DNA from: BPGX01 sp035405785
Lineage (GTDB): Bacteria > Bacteroidota > Bacteroidia > B-17B0 > Aurantibacillaceae
Assembly: GCA_035405785.1 (NCBI GenBank)
Contig: DAONJS010000002.1
Location: forward strand, 210,368-274,367
Direction of reading: 5' to 3'
Length of the DNA stretch: 64,000 bases
The notes under the pieces were generated by a model. The model saw only the letters and a program-made list of their open reading frames with translations, was not told the origin of the DNA and did not search any database. The translations under genes were made by a program, and so were the position numbers. Below, in pieces: positions 36,588 to 45,751 of this stretch (position 1 is the stretch's first letter; each line of letters starts with the position of its first letter).

Positions 36588-37985
36588 TTAATAACCTAAA
36601 ATATTTAACATTGACTTGTAACTTTGTTCTTTTGCAAATAGTTTAGTTGAAATTTCCCCCTCATCATTTCTATCAATAATAACATGTTTAGGTGCAGGAA
36701 TTAAACAATGCTGAATACCACCATAACCGCTTAATTCTTCCTGATAGGCACCAGTATGAAAAAAGCCAATATGAAGTGGTTCTTTATCGTCTTTTGTAAC
36801 TAATGGCAAGAATACTTGATTAATATGTGCTTCGCTATTGTAATAATCCATACTATCACAGGTTAGACCTCCTAAATTAACAGGCACATAAGGTCTATCC
36901 CAATAGTTAATAGCAAGCAAGATAAATTTTTGGCTAATCCCCCATGTATCAGGTAATGAAGTGATAAAAGAACTATCAATCATATACCATCTTTCTCTGT
37001 CATTTTGCATTTTTTGATCAATAATAGAATATAATGCGGCTCCACTTTCTCCTACTGTAAAAGATCCAAATTCAGTAAAAATATCGGGTTCTTTTATTTC
37101 ATTTTGTTCACAAAATAATTTTATTTGGGAGATAATTTCTTCAATCATATAATCATAATCATATTCAAAGGATAACGATGTGCGAATAGGCATTCCTCCT
37201 CCTATATTCAAAGCATTGAGCGTTGGACAAATTTTTGATAATTCAAAATAAACATTCAAACACTTATTCAATTCTGTCCAATAATAAATGGTATCTTTTA
37301 TGCCTGTATTGATAAAAAAGTGTAACATTTTTAATTCAAACCTGCTATCACTTTGAATTTTTGATTTATACAAATTTACAATATCGCTATATCTTATACC
37401 TAACCTTGAAGTATAAAAAGGAAATGAGGGTTCTTCTTCTGTAGCAATACGAATACCTAATTGACATTTTGATGCTTTAAGATGTTTTTTGTAATAATCT
37501 ATTTCATCTAAATGATCAAGCACGGGAATAACATTGTATCCTTCATTGACAAGTTCTATAATGAGTTGTTTATATTTATCAGGTTTATAGCCATTACAAA
37601 CAATATATTTATTCTTATCTATTTTACCTTGTTTTGCTAATTCTTTAATAATATAAATATCGTAAGCAGAAGAAGTTTCTATGTGTGCATCATTTTTCAA
37701 AACTTCATTCAATACAAATGCAAAATGAGAACTTTTGGTACAATAACAATAATAATACTCGCCTTTGTAATCTGTCTTTGCCATTGCTACATTAAACATT
37801 CTGCGTGCTTTTTGAATTTGCTGTCCTATTTTTGGTAAATACGAAATCTTTGTTGGAGTACCGTATTGCTTAATAACAGACATCATTGGAATATCATTAA
37901 AGTAAAGTTCATTATCTTTTACATCAAAGCCCTCTTGCGGAAAGTGATGAGTTTGTGTAATCAAATCATAATAGGTCAAAGACAT
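36588..37985 (-). CDS. speA: Arginine decarboxylase-like PLP-dependent enzyme (group IV fold)
   Basis: A 465-residue alanine-racemase-fold decarboxylase. The lysine that binds PLP is in the YCTKSSH stretch near residue 84; NIGGGMP binds phosphate, EFGSFTVGESGAALY forms part of the active site, and CDSMDYYN carries the cysteine of the second-subunit loop. It is shorter than E. coli SpeA (about 630) but fits the Bacteroidota arginine-decarboxylase branch I recall; diaminopimelate decarboxylase is less likely given the flanking arginase-type gene. The expected product is agmatine. It leads a two-gene operon with the MFS gene; minus-strand TATTTTCG at 38014-38021 is a near-consensus -7 box. Confidence 0.82.
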   Translation of the reverse strand: MSLTYYDLITQTHHFPQEGFDVKDNELYFNDIPMMSVIKQYGTPTKISYLPKIGQQIQKARRMFNVAMAKTDYKGEYYYCYCTKSSHFAFVLNEVLKNDAHIETSSAYDIYIIKELAKQGKIDKNKYIVCNGYKPDKYKQLIIELVNEGYNVIPVLDHLDEIDYYKKHLKASKCQLGIRIATEEEPSFPFYTSRLGIRYSDIVNLYKSKIQSDSRFELKMLHFFINTGIKDTIYYWTELNKCLNVYFELSKICPTLNALNIGGGMPIRTSLSFEYDYDYMIEEIISQIKLFCEQNEIKEPDIFTEFGSFTVGESGAALYSIIDQKMQNDRERWYMIDSSFITSLPDTWGISQKFILLAINYWDRPYVPVNLGGLTCDSMDYYNSEAHINQVFLPLVTKDDKEPLHIGFFHTGAYQEELSGYGGIQHCLIPAPKHVIIDRNDEGEISTKLFAKEQSYKSMLNILGY

Positions 37986-38064
37986 TGTATTGATTTTTTG
38001 TATATTTACGCTGCGAAAATACTAAAAAGAATAATGAATTTATCAATTTTCTAAAAAATATAAT

Positions 38065-39030
38065 ATGGCAAAATTATCCATAAAACCTATTAAAATTGTT
38101 GAAGTAAAAAGTGAAATCGGTGCGGGCACAAGAGGGGCAAGTTTAGGAATAGACGCTATTAAAATTGCAGCATTAGATTTTGGAAGTCCATTTTTTAAAA
38201 AATATAAATCTATTGAAATTCCTAATGAAAATTATCTGTTATTAGAGCCAGTAGTAAATGATTATGCTAAAAGAATTAAAGGCGTATATAATCTTAATGC
38301 CCGGCTGGCAGAACAAATCAAAAAGATACTATTAGACGATGAATTGCCAATTGTTTTAGCAGGCGACCATAGTTCTGCAATTGGTACCATTTCTGGAATT
38401 AAAATGGCTTATCCCGACAAAAGATTAGGTGTAATATGGATAGATGCACACGCTGATTTACATTCACCATATACTACACCAAGCGGCAATATGCACGGAA
38501 TGCCATTAGCTTGTGTATTGGCTGAAGATAATAAAGACAGACAACAAAATAAACCTGATGATGAAACTATTGAATACTGGGAAAAACTTAAAAATTTAGG
38601 TGGTATTAAACCTAAAATATATTATTCCGATTTAGTTTACATTGCATTAAGAGATTTTGAACCACAAGAAGAATATCTTATCAAAAAGAATAAAGTTCGT
38701 GTTTTTACAGTTGCTGAAATACGCAAAAAAGCCGTTGAAAGAATTGCCATTGAAGCATTGAATTATTTAGAACATTGTGATATTATTTATGTAAGTTTTG
38801 ATGTAGATAGTATGGATTCTCGTATCAGTAGCGGAACAGGAACTCCCGTGCCAAATGGTATTACTGAAAAAGAAGCAGGTAATTTGATTTATTATCTGAT
38901 GCGTAGTAAAAAAATTGTTTGCTTTGAAATGGTAGAAATCAATCCAACATTGGATAAAGAAAACTTAATGGCTGAAAATGCATTTGAGATATTGCAAAAA
39001 GCCACTAATCAACTCACTCAAGATTTTTAA
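38065..39030 (+). CDS. Arginase/agmatinase family ureohydrolase
   Basis: A 321-residue ureohydrolase with intact binuclear manganese-site motifs: AGDHSSAIG (near residue 103), WIDAHADLHS (near 131), and SFDVDSMDSR (near 251), plus the C-terminal FEMVEINP. It hydrolyses arginine to ornithine and urea, or agmatine to putrescine and urea; the GAGTRGASLG N-terminus favours arginase, while divergence from arginine decarboxylase favours an agmatine role. Sequence alone does not settle this. TATATTTA at 38001-38008 is a one-mismatch -7 box. Its TAA stop shares bases with the stop of the convergent peptidase gene. Confidence 0.88.
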   Translation: MAKLSIKPIKIVEVKSEIGAGTRGASLGIDAIKIAALDFGSPFFKKYKSIEIPNENYLLLEPVVNDYAKRIKGVYNLNARLAEQIKKILLDDELPIVLAGDHSSAIGTISGIKMAYPDKRLGVIWIDAHADLHSPYTTPSGNMHGMPLACVLAEDNKDRQQNKPDDETIEYWEKLKNLGGIKPKIYYSDLVYIALRDFEPQEEYLIKKNKVRVFTVAEIRKKAVERIAIEALNYLEHCDIIYVSFDVDSMDSRISSGTGTPVPNGITEKEAGNLIYYLMRSKKIVCFEMVEINPTLDKENLMAENAFEILQKATNQLTQDF

Positions 39031-40400
39031 TTTGTTGCTTGAAAATATTTATCCACCATCATTACAAAACTACTTATAGCGGCTCCACCTAATTCTAATT
39101 CTCTTTTGTGAACATTTTCAAACACATCATCTTTTGTGTGATGTAAATCAAAATATCTTTGATTATCGGGCTCATATCCACAAAGTGGTATATTAAAGTT
39201 TTTTTTCAAAGGACTAATGTCTGCTCCTCCCCCACCCTTTATTATTTCAATATAATAAGGATGAAAAAGTTTATTCCATTGCACACACAAATTAAATAAA
39301 CCATTAGTTGTATCTACACCAATATAGCGAGGGGTAAAACCTCCTGCATCTGTTTCTATTGCAGTCAAATGTTTTTCTTTTTTATCAAAAGCATCTTTTG
39401 CATAAGTTTTTCCTCCCATCAATCCATTTTCTTCATTCATAAATGCTACAATGCGAATGGTATTTTTGGGTTTGTAGATATTTTTGAAAACATAAATTGC
39501 TTCAATACTCTGCACAATACCTGTCCCATCATCATGAGCACCTTCTCCAACATCCCAACTATCTAAATGTCCACCAATAGTAATATATCTGTCTGGATAT
39601 TGACTGCCTTTTATTTCGGCTATTACATTGTAAGACATAACACTATCTTGTGAAAAATTTTGTGTAAATAATTCAACCTTCAAATTTGAGAATTGATTTA
39701 TTAAATACGACAATGTATCAGCGTCTTTGAAACTTAAAGCAAGTGCAGGAATTTTTGTTTGAGATATTTTTAAATCATATTGCATATTTCCTGTGTGAGG
39801 TGAATGATTATTACCCAAGGTCATACTTCTAATTAAACACGCTTTTGCTCCATATTTTGCAGCATAAGAAGCTGCACTATATCTGTATTTTACGGTTTCT
39901 CCATAAGATTGTGATGTAGAAACATTTTTCGGATTAAACTTTACATTAAAAAAAACAATTTTTTCTTTAATTTTTTCAACACCTAATTTTTCCAAATCAT
40001 TTTCATTTTTTACTTCAATAATATCTGATAACAAAGCTTTATCTAAACCAATAGAATTTCCAAGAGCAAGCCCATTGAGAGATAATTTTTTGTTATTAAA
40101 AATAATATTACAATAAGCATCCCCTCTTTTCCATACAGGAACTTTTACAGGTTGTAAATACACAGTATCTGCATTATATTTTTTCATCAATTGATATGCC
40201 CATTCTACTGCTTTTTCTGCTTGCTGTGAACCACTTAAACGATGACCAATTTTTTTACACAAATATCTCAAGTTATCATAACATTTTGACTCTGATAAAA
40301 AATAATCATAAATTTTTCGAATGATTATACTATCATTATTTGATTGAGAGAGAGCAAATAAATTACTTGTAATTAAAAAAATCAAAATAACTTTTCTCAT
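39027..40400 (-). CDS. Exported M28 family zinc peptidase (carboxypeptidase Q-like)
   Basis: A 457-residue protein with a signal peptide (ends FALSQS). A PA-like insert lies at about residues 130-245, followed by the M28 catalytic half: GGHLDSWDVGEGAHDDGTG supplies the first zinc ligands and the bridging aspartate, FMNEENGLMGG the catalytic and zinc-binding glutamates, then ETDAGG and a late LHHTKDD histidine. Domain order matches carboxypeptidase Q-type dipeptidases. Probably periplasmic, releasing amino acids from peptides. It is the last gene of the minus-strand run that starts at 45617. Confidence 0.88.
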   Translation of the reverse strand: MRKVILIFLITSNLFALSQSNNDSIIIRKIYDYFLSESKCYDNLRYLCKKIGHRLSGSQQAEKAVEWAYQLMKKYNADTVYLQPVKVPVWKRGDAYCNIIFNNKKLSLNGLALGNSIGLDKALLSDIIEVKNENDLEKLGVEKIKEKIVFFNVKFNPKNVSTSQSYGETVKYRYSAASYAAKYGAKACLIRSMTLGNNHSPHTGNMQYDLKISQTKIPALALSFKDADTLSYLINQFSNLKVELFTQNFSQDSVMSYNVIAEIKGSQYPDRYITIGGHLDSWDVGEGAHDDGTGIVQSIEAIYVFKNIYKPKNTIRIVAFMNEENGLMGGKTYAKDAFDKKEKHLTAIETDAGGFTPRYIGVDTTNGLFNLCVQWNKLFHPYYIEIIKGGGGADISPLKKNFNIPLCGYEPDNQRYFDLHHTKDDVFENVHKRELELGGAAISSFVMMVDKYFQATN

Positions 40401-40409
40401 AAAAATTAA

Positions 40410-40700
40410 TTAAACAAAAATGATGTCTTCTATAAAATGTTCTTTAATTGTTTGATGAATATTTTGAATGATTTGATTCTTCATAAAATTTAAATCATTC
40501 TTTAATGATTCAGAATTAACATGCACAATTAGTTTATTGTTATCAAAATGTAAATTGTTGGTATGGCGAGCCACTGAAGGACCAACAATTTCATTCCAAT
40601 GTGCAATAACTTTTGCCTTTCTGATTTTATCATCTAATCCTTGCGACTTCAACAAATCATTAAAAACATCGGATATTTTTCTTATATTATCATCAGACAT
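40410..40700 (-). CDS. DUF721/DciA-like protein
   Basis: A 96-residue protein of the DUF721 family: IRKISDVFNDLLKSQGLDDKI, then HWNEIVGPSVARHT and LIVHVNSESLKNDLNFMK. The KH-like core is shared with DciA, the helicase loader/operator found in bacteria lacking DnaC; whether the short Bacteroidota form does this job is inference. It sits 1 base after a lipoprotein gene and 9 bases before the M28 peptidase gene. Confidence 0.82.
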   Translation of the reverse strand: MSDDNIRKISDVFNDLLKSQGLDDKIRKAKVIAHWNEIVGPSVARHTNNLHFDNNKLIVHVNSESLKNDLNFMKNQIIQNIHQTIKEHFIEDIIFV

Positions 40701-40701
40701 A

Positions 40702-41925
40702 TTATTTAGTTTTTTTGATGGCTAAAAGTAAGACATCTTTTTTAGTTCCCCAATGGTATCCTAAATGAAATGGTAATTTTGGAATACTAGCACTATCTTC
40801 TTTCATTTTCTTTGCAAGGTCTGGCTGATAACCCATTTTTCCAAAATCTTTTACGGGCTTTGTATATTCCCCATATAATTTCAATGTCCATTGCGTAGAA
40901 TCTTTCAAATAAGAATAAGGAACACCTGTATCATCTTGTAAAATGGCAACTGAATTTTTTAGAATAAATTGTCGCATATTACTCATAAATGGATTATGTA
41001 AAAGATAAGAAGCACTTTTAATATATGTGATAAAATGATTGTATTTATTTAGATAGATATAAAACACTGAACTATCATTGAAAAATTTATCCATCACATT
41101 GTATCTGAAATAATAAATTGTTTTTGCACAAGAATCTTTTGTTGCAGTAATTTTTATTCCAAATGGTTTATATTTTGATTTTGAAAAATAATCTAATTCT
41201 CTGATTTGTTGTGTGCTGTCTTTGTAAATATATTTCATGTCCGCAATTTCATAATTCATTTTTTTAATAAAAAAACTCAATACTGGTAATAATCCATTCA
41301 CTTTATTAGATTGAAAATCATTCAACATTTTTTTGGTAATAAAATAACTTTTATCAAAAATATCTCCTAACGAATTTGAAAACGAAGAAAGATAATCTTG
41401 CTGTCTTTGAATAGACATTTTAGAAAATTCTGGCAATGCTCCAACGGGCTCTAATCCTAATAAAACAAAAGTATCTGCTTTTGGAAATAATACCGAACAA
41501 GTTAAAAAATCAGGACCAGAAAAAGGATAAAAAACAAAATGAGAGAGAGAATCCACTTTTGAAAGTTCTTTATCTCTCCAACTGGAAATTTTACTTAATC
41601 TTTGTTGGTTGAGTTTTTTCCAAGAAATTTCAATAAATTCCTGATACATTTCCCAGAAAGAAGAATCGTAAATGGCTTTGTACTTAGTATGTTTATTTTC
41701 TCCTGCTAATAAAGATGATATTACATTAAATTCATTGTCGGTATTTGCGGTAAATTTAATACATTCATAATGTATTGGATTTGCAGAATTAATTGTACTT
41801 TCAGAGTGATGTTCAGAAGAATTTAAACTATCTTTTGAACCATTTTCAATTTTAGTTGTAGTGTTATTACATGCAAAAAGAAATAACAATGAAAAAAATT
41901 TAATGTACTTTGAATAATTTTTCAT
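40702..41925 (-). CDS. Conserved lipoprotein of unknown function
   Basis: I start at the ATG at 41925 (407 residues) because this places a clean lipoprotein signal at the N-terminus: FFSLLFLFAC with the lipobox cysteine near residue 18, then a serine/asparagine-rich linker. The longer frame would bury it. The body has no domain I can name; YPFSGPDFL and LLGLEPVGALP are striking conserved-looking motifs, and it ends with a globular region rich in lysine. It overlaps the end of the serine-hydrolase gene by 26 bases, so it is translated from the same message. Confidence 0.7.
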   Translation of the reverse strand: MKNYSKYIKFFSLLFLFACNNTTTKIENGSKDSLNSSEHHSESTINSANPIHYECIKFTANTDNEFNVISSLLAGENKHTKYKAIYDSSFWEMYQEFIEISWKKLNQQRLSKISSWRDKELSKVDSLSHFVFYPFSGPDFLTCSVLFPKADTFVLLGLEPVGALPEFSKMSIQRQQDYLSSFSNSLGDIFDKSYFITKKMLNDFQSNKVNGLLPVLSFFIKKMNYEIADMKYIYKDSTQQIRELDYFSKSKYKPFGIKITATKDSCAKTIYYFRYNVMDKFFNDSSVFYIYLNKYNHFITYIKSASYLLHNPFMSNMRQFILKNSVAILQDDTGVPYSYLKDSTQWTLKLYGEYTKPVKDFGKMGYQPDLAKKMKEDSASIPKLPFHLGYHWGTKKDVLLLAIKKTK

Positions 41926-43282
41926 AGCGTGTAAAATTAGATGAATTTTTTTGAACTCGTTTTTTTTCATAATCATAAATCAGGCGGCTAATTTGATAAA
42001 ATAATGAATATGCTAATTCATAATTATACTTTCCATCCATTACATTATTTGGATTAACATAAATACTCATACTCAAAATAAAATCTACATTATTCTTAAA
42101 ATCTACAATGTATGCTGTTTCTGAAAGAAATCCATACGCTCTACCAATAATATTGATATTTCTCAATGTATCTTCACGAACCCTTTTATACTTTCCTCCA
42201 TACATAAAAAACTTTTTCCATGTATCATAATAATCAGTAGTATCTACTTCCAAATCTGCATATTCTCTTGGATAACTTCCCATAAATTTAATTATAGAAT
42301 CACGATGACTTGGAAATAAATCCAAAATTTTTAATTCATCATCAAAAATCAAATAGTTCATCAATTGATGAGAATAATTCAAAGGCCAATCATTATGCTT
42401 TGCAAAGGTCTTTGGAATTTTTTTACGAATAACTTTTCTTTTCATTTTAATTTTCTGAATAGTATATCCTACAGCATAATTTTTATCGCTGTTTTCAAAC
42501 TTGCAGGCACTATCCTGATACTGCATAAAAATTGTATCATTATTAGAATTTACTACATAAACATTTGGTGTATAAAAAGTGCTATCATTGATACATTTTG
42601 ATATAAACTTATGCGAAATTCTTGCTTTGTCAAATTGCCAATCTTTAAGATATAAATGTAGAGTTTTACAATTTAAAAAATCATAAGTATGTGTGTAAGC
42701 ATTGTTATCACTGATGATTAGCATTCTCTTTATCCACTTTTTTAATTGAGGATATTTTGGACTTCCAACAGAATCATATAATAAAGCCGATTGACAAAAT
42801 AATGAATCCATCAAAATTTTATCTTCCCAATTTATACCTTTACTGCTCAATGTTTCAATTTTTTTAATAGCAGCAATTGATGCAGGCAACTTAACCATAC
42901 TTGCAGGGTAATTATACAATGTATCAGAATAGTGAAAAAAATAATCTTCAAATTTTGTGTTACTATTTTCATCATAATCAATTTTAGTATAAATGATTTG
43001 TAAACGAAAATCATCAGGATGTTTAATTACATCTTGTAAATCTGAAGGCAAGTATTGAAACAATGAATCAAGTACATTTTTTTGAGATAACAAAGAAAAT
43101 TGAAACACCAAAAGAAAATATGAAATAATAAATGTCTTGTTATTATTCAGCCCAACACATTCTTTAAACACAAAGTTACACAAAGAAAGTAACAAAGTGC
43201 TCAAAGAATTTGAAAAATCAATTAAACCTTTGAGTCCTTTGTGTAAAAAATCTTTGAGAACTTTGTGGTTATTAGTTTTCAT
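41900..43282 (-). CDS. Class A beta-lactamase-like serine hydrolase
   Basis: A protein of 460 residues from the first ATG. It has the serine-hydrolase triad landmarks: SMVK in ASMVKLPASI (SxxK) and SDNNAYTH (SDN). A KTG motif is not obvious; the region GRAYGFLSETAYIV is where it would fall. Such proteins include peptidases and esterases as well as lactamases. The first 37 residues are encoded by a CACAAAG/CTTTGTG repeat element and look unnatural; a GTG at 43171 would give a normal signal peptide (FIISYFLLVFQFSLLSQ), so the true start may be there. It lies in the envelope-gene run. Confidence 0.78.
   Translation of the reverse strand: MKTNNHKVLKDFLHKGLKGLIDFSNSLSTLLLSLCNFVFKECVGLNNNKTFIISYFLLVFQFSLLSQKNVLDSLFQYLPSDLQDVIKHPDDFRLQIIYTKIDYDENSNTKFEDYFFHYSDTLYNYPASMVKLPASIAAIKKIETLSSKGINWEDKILMDSLFCQSALLYDSVGSPKYPQLKKWIKRMLIISDNNAYTHTYDFLNCKTLHLYLKDWQFDKARISHKFISKCINDSTFYTPNVYVVNSNNDTIFMQYQDSACKFENSDKNYAVGYTIQKIKMKRKVIRKKIPKTFAKHNDWPLNYSHQLMNYLIFDDELKILDLFPSHRDSIIKFMGSYPREYADLEVDTTDYYDTWKKFFMYGGKYKRVREDTLRNINIIGRAYGFLSETAYIVDFKNNVDFILSMSIYVNPNNVMDGKYNYELAYSLFYQISRLIYDYEKKRVQKNSSNFTRYEKLFKVH
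43142..43275. repeat. CACAAAG/CTTTGTG interspersed repeat overlapping a gene start
   Basis: Left part CACAAAGTTACACAAAG (43169-43185) and following AACAAAGTGCTCAAAG; right part CTTTGTGTAAAAAATC and CTTTGAGAACTTTGTGG (43237-43268) form a loosely inverted element. It lies between the permease gene and the signal peptide of the serine-hydrolase gene and stays open in that gene's frame. Confidence 0.6.
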
Positions 43283-43311
43283 TTATTATTTAATCAATTA
43301 TAAAAATATTC

Positions 43312-44631
43312 TCATTGCTGTATAGAGTTGTAGTTAAAAAATTTATATAACACAAATCCTAAAATCATTATTCCCAATGAAACTAACAAAGCAGATGGCT
43401 GATTTATTGATACATAAATTAAAATCCAGATATTCATTGAAATAAAAAACAAAGGCGTAACAGGAAAAAGCGGCGTCTTAAAAATAGGTTGATAATTTTG
43501 TTTTTTTCTTAATAAAAAAATACTTGCAGAAGTAAGTGTAGTAAATATAATCAAAGTTATTCCAATAAAATTGATAAGCCATTCAAAAGAAGATGAAATA
43601 ATCAGAATAGCAGAAATAGCAGAAATAATAAGCAATGCCATATATGGCGATTGAAATTTATTTTTTTTACTTGTAAAATTTAAAATTTTGTAATCTTCTC
43701 CCATACTTGACAATACTCTTGGCGATGCAATAAGCATAGAACTAATAGTAGAAATTAAAAGTATAGAAATAATTCCTCCAATAACTGAACCTATTGCTTT
43801 TCCAAAAATAAATTGAGCACTGATAATTCCAACCTCCACTTTCCCCTTCATATAATGAACAGGCGTGGAATATAAAAAACTCATATTTAATAATACATAA
43901 AATAACATAACAAATAAAGTCCCTGTAATCAATGAAAATGCAATATTCTTTTTAGGATTATCAATTTCACCTGCCACATAAGCCGCTGCATTCCAACCAG
44001 AATATGCATAACTTACATAAATTAAACTTACTGCAAATGCTGATGAAAAAAATGAATTAATAATTTCCTTAGTATTCCAATTAAATGCATCGGGATTTGC
44101 ATTTGGATAAAAAAAACTAATCATAAAAAACAACATTACAAAAATTTTAATAAAAGTAACATATCTTTGAAAAGCCCCGCCAATTCTTATTCCCAGCAGA
44201 TGAATACAAGTTATTAAAATCAAAATAATTATTGCAAAAATTATACTCCACAATTCTTTATACTCCTGACTTATAAAAGAAAATGAATAAACAAGATATT
44301 TACCAAAAGCCACAGATGCCGCAGCAATAGGGGCTGCAAAACCAACAACCACAGAAACCAATCCAGCAATAAATCCAAGTGAAGGATGAATCAATTCACT
44401 TAAAAAAATGTATTCCCCTCCATTTTTAGAAATAAACGAACCAATTTCTGCATACACAAAAGCCCCTGATAATGCAATCAATCCTCCTAACAACCACAGA
44501 CAACCAATAACCCATGCATTTTGAATATCTAATAACTGAAAACCCAAACTCGTAAAAACACCAGTGCCAACCATATTGGCAATCACAATAGCAGTAGCCG
44601 TCCATTTATCTATCTTGTGAAAAGTCATCAA
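43312..44631 (-). CDS. APC superfamily amino acid permease
   Basis: A 439-residue protein with about 12 membrane helices. Helix 1 has the APC substrate-site signature NMVGTGVFTSLG; loop and helix 6 include YAYSGWNAAAYVAGEIDNPKKN, typical of the family. It is of the LAT/YfnA-like group; the transported amino acid cannot be told. It starts 5 bases after the M23 peptidase stop and is followed after 29 bases by the serine-hydrolase gene. Uptake of peptidoglycan-derived amino acids would fit the neighbours but is inference. Confidence 0.9.
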   Translation of the reverse strand: MMTFHKIDKWTATAIVIANMVGTGVFTSLGFQLLDIQNAWVIGCLWLLGGLIALSGAFVYAEIGSFISKNGGEYIFLSELIHPSLGFIAGLVSVVVGFAAPIAAASVAFGKYLVYSFSFISQEYKELWSIIFAIIILILITCIHLLGIRIGGAFQRYVTFIKIFVMLFFMISFFYPNANPDAFNWNTKEIINSFFSSAFAVSLIYVSYAYSGWNAAAYVAGEIDNPKKNIAFSLITGTLFVMLFYVLLNMSFLYSTPVHYMKGKVEVGIISAQFIFGKAIGSVIGGIISILLISTISSMLIASPRVLSSMGEDYKILNFTSKKNKFQSPYMALLIISAISAILIISSSFEWLINFIGITLIIFTTLTSASIFLLRKKQNYQPIFKTPLFPVTPLFFISMNIWILIYVSINQPSALLVSLGIMILGFVLYKFFNYNSIQQ

Positions 44632-44636
44632 TACAA

Positions 44637-45617
44637 TTAGTCAAAACTTTGTGTAGATTGATTAGCTCGCTCTATAAGAATAGCATAATCTTCAGGGCTA
44701 ATTCCGCTGAATATGTAATTAATTGGATTTACTTTTTCATTGTTTTTTATGACTTCATAGTGTAAATGTGGAGCAGTGCTCAATCCAGTAGAACCAACAT
44801 ATCCTATCAATTGACCACGCTTTACTTTTTCACCCAAACGAACAGCAATTTTACTTAAATGCCCATACAATGTTTGATAACCAAAACCATGATTTACAAT
44901 AATATGCAAGCCATATCCACTATTATCTACACTTGCAAATTCTACTTTACCATTTCCTGTTGCATAAACGGGTGTGCCTTGATTAGAAGGAAAATCCAAA
45001 CCAGGATGAAATTCTTGTGTTTTGTAAATAGGATGAATTCTCCATCCGAAACCACTTGTTACTTGCCTTTTCAAATCTTTTACTTGAATTGGAATAATCG
45101 CAGGAATAGATGCTAATAGTTCTGATTTATTTTTTGCCAACTCTGCAAGTTCATCCAATGATTTTGACTGAACATAAAATTGTTTGCTAACTTGTAACAA
45201 CTTTTGTTGTGTTTGTTTGATAATATCTTCATTATCAAAATTTTCATAATCTGAAATAACAGATCCACCAAATCCAGCATCACGAATATCATCAGGCAGT
45301 GGTTCTGCTTCTAATATAACACGATAGATATTTTTATCTCTTTCCTGAATATCATTTAATGCTAATTGTAGTTTATTTATTTTTGATTGTAATAAAACAT
45401 ATTGCGATCGTAAATTTTCTATTTCTCTTTTTAGTGCTTTTTCTTTTGGCGAATCAAAAAAACGATAGGCTACATAAATGGTAATCACTGCAAAACCAAC
45501 CCCCGTTATTAAATAAGAAAGAATTGTTGCAATAATAGACCAAATAGATCGCCTAGCCACTTCATATCTTAATGTTTGTGGGTTTAGTACATATTTTGTC
45601 CTCTTCCAAAAAGACAT
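44637..45617 (-). CDS. M23 family metallopeptidase (peptidoglycan endopeptidase)
   Basis: A 326-residue membrane-anchored protein. I prefer the ATG at 45617 over the TTG at 45635. Order: basic cytoplasmic N-terminus, membrane helix (about 30-55), coiled coil (about 65-110; RSQYVLLQSKINKLQLALND), then a LytM/M23 domain (about 190-310) with zinc ligands in HPGLDF and HLHYE and the conserved HIVNHG(F)GYQTLYGHL. Lysine/aspartate ligand sites look intact, so it is likely a DD-endopeptidase acting in the periplasm. It is first in the run ending at 39027. Confidence 0.92.
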   Translation of the reverse strand: MSFWKRTKYVLNPQTLRYEVARRSIWSIIATILSYLITGVGFAVITIYVAYRFFDSPKEKALKREIENLRSQYVLLQSKINKLQLALNDIQERDKNIYRVILEAEPLPDDIRDAGFGGSVISDYENFDNEDIIKQTQQKLLQVSKQFYVQSKSLDELAELAKNKSELLASIPAIIPIQVKDLKRQVTSGFGWRIHPIYKTQEFHPGLDFPSNQGTPVYATGNGKVEFASVDNSGYGLHIIVNHGFGYQTLYGHLSKIAVRLGEKVKRGQLIGYVGSTGLSTAPHLHYEVIKNNEKVNPINYIFSGISPEDYAILIERANQSTQSFD

Positions 45618-45686
45618 AAGTTCTTTTTGTGGCAAATATCAATATTTCAATTTAAACTTAAAAGCAAAAAAATTGAAAAACATAAA

Positions 45687-45694
45687 CAAAGATA
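45687..45694 (-). promoter_or_regulatory. -7 promoter element upstream of the M23 gene cluster
   Basis: Minus-strand TATCTTTG is an exact TAnnTTTG match, 69 bases before the ATG at 45617. A nearer but imperfect GATATTTG overlaps 45633, so which is used is uncertain. Confidence 0.45.
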
Positions 45695-45709
45695 TTTTCG
45701 TATTTATAG

Positions 45710-45729
45710 CCGAAATTTAAATTTTTCGG
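45710..45729 (-). terminator. Possible weak hairpin terminator after the arginase-fold gene
   Basis: CCGAAA (45710-45715) and TTTCGG (45724-45729) can pair around an AT-rich loop, and a third TAGCCG follows at 45735. It lies just past the stop at 45752. It is short and lacks a clear T run, so termination is doubtful. Confidence 0.3.
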
Positions 45730-45751
45730 TTATTTAGCCGAATTTGATTTT

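Noticed and set aside
41900..43282. True beta-lactamase
   Set aside because: SxxK and SDN motifs are present but no KTG-type motif is clear, and the protein is far longer than class A lactamases.
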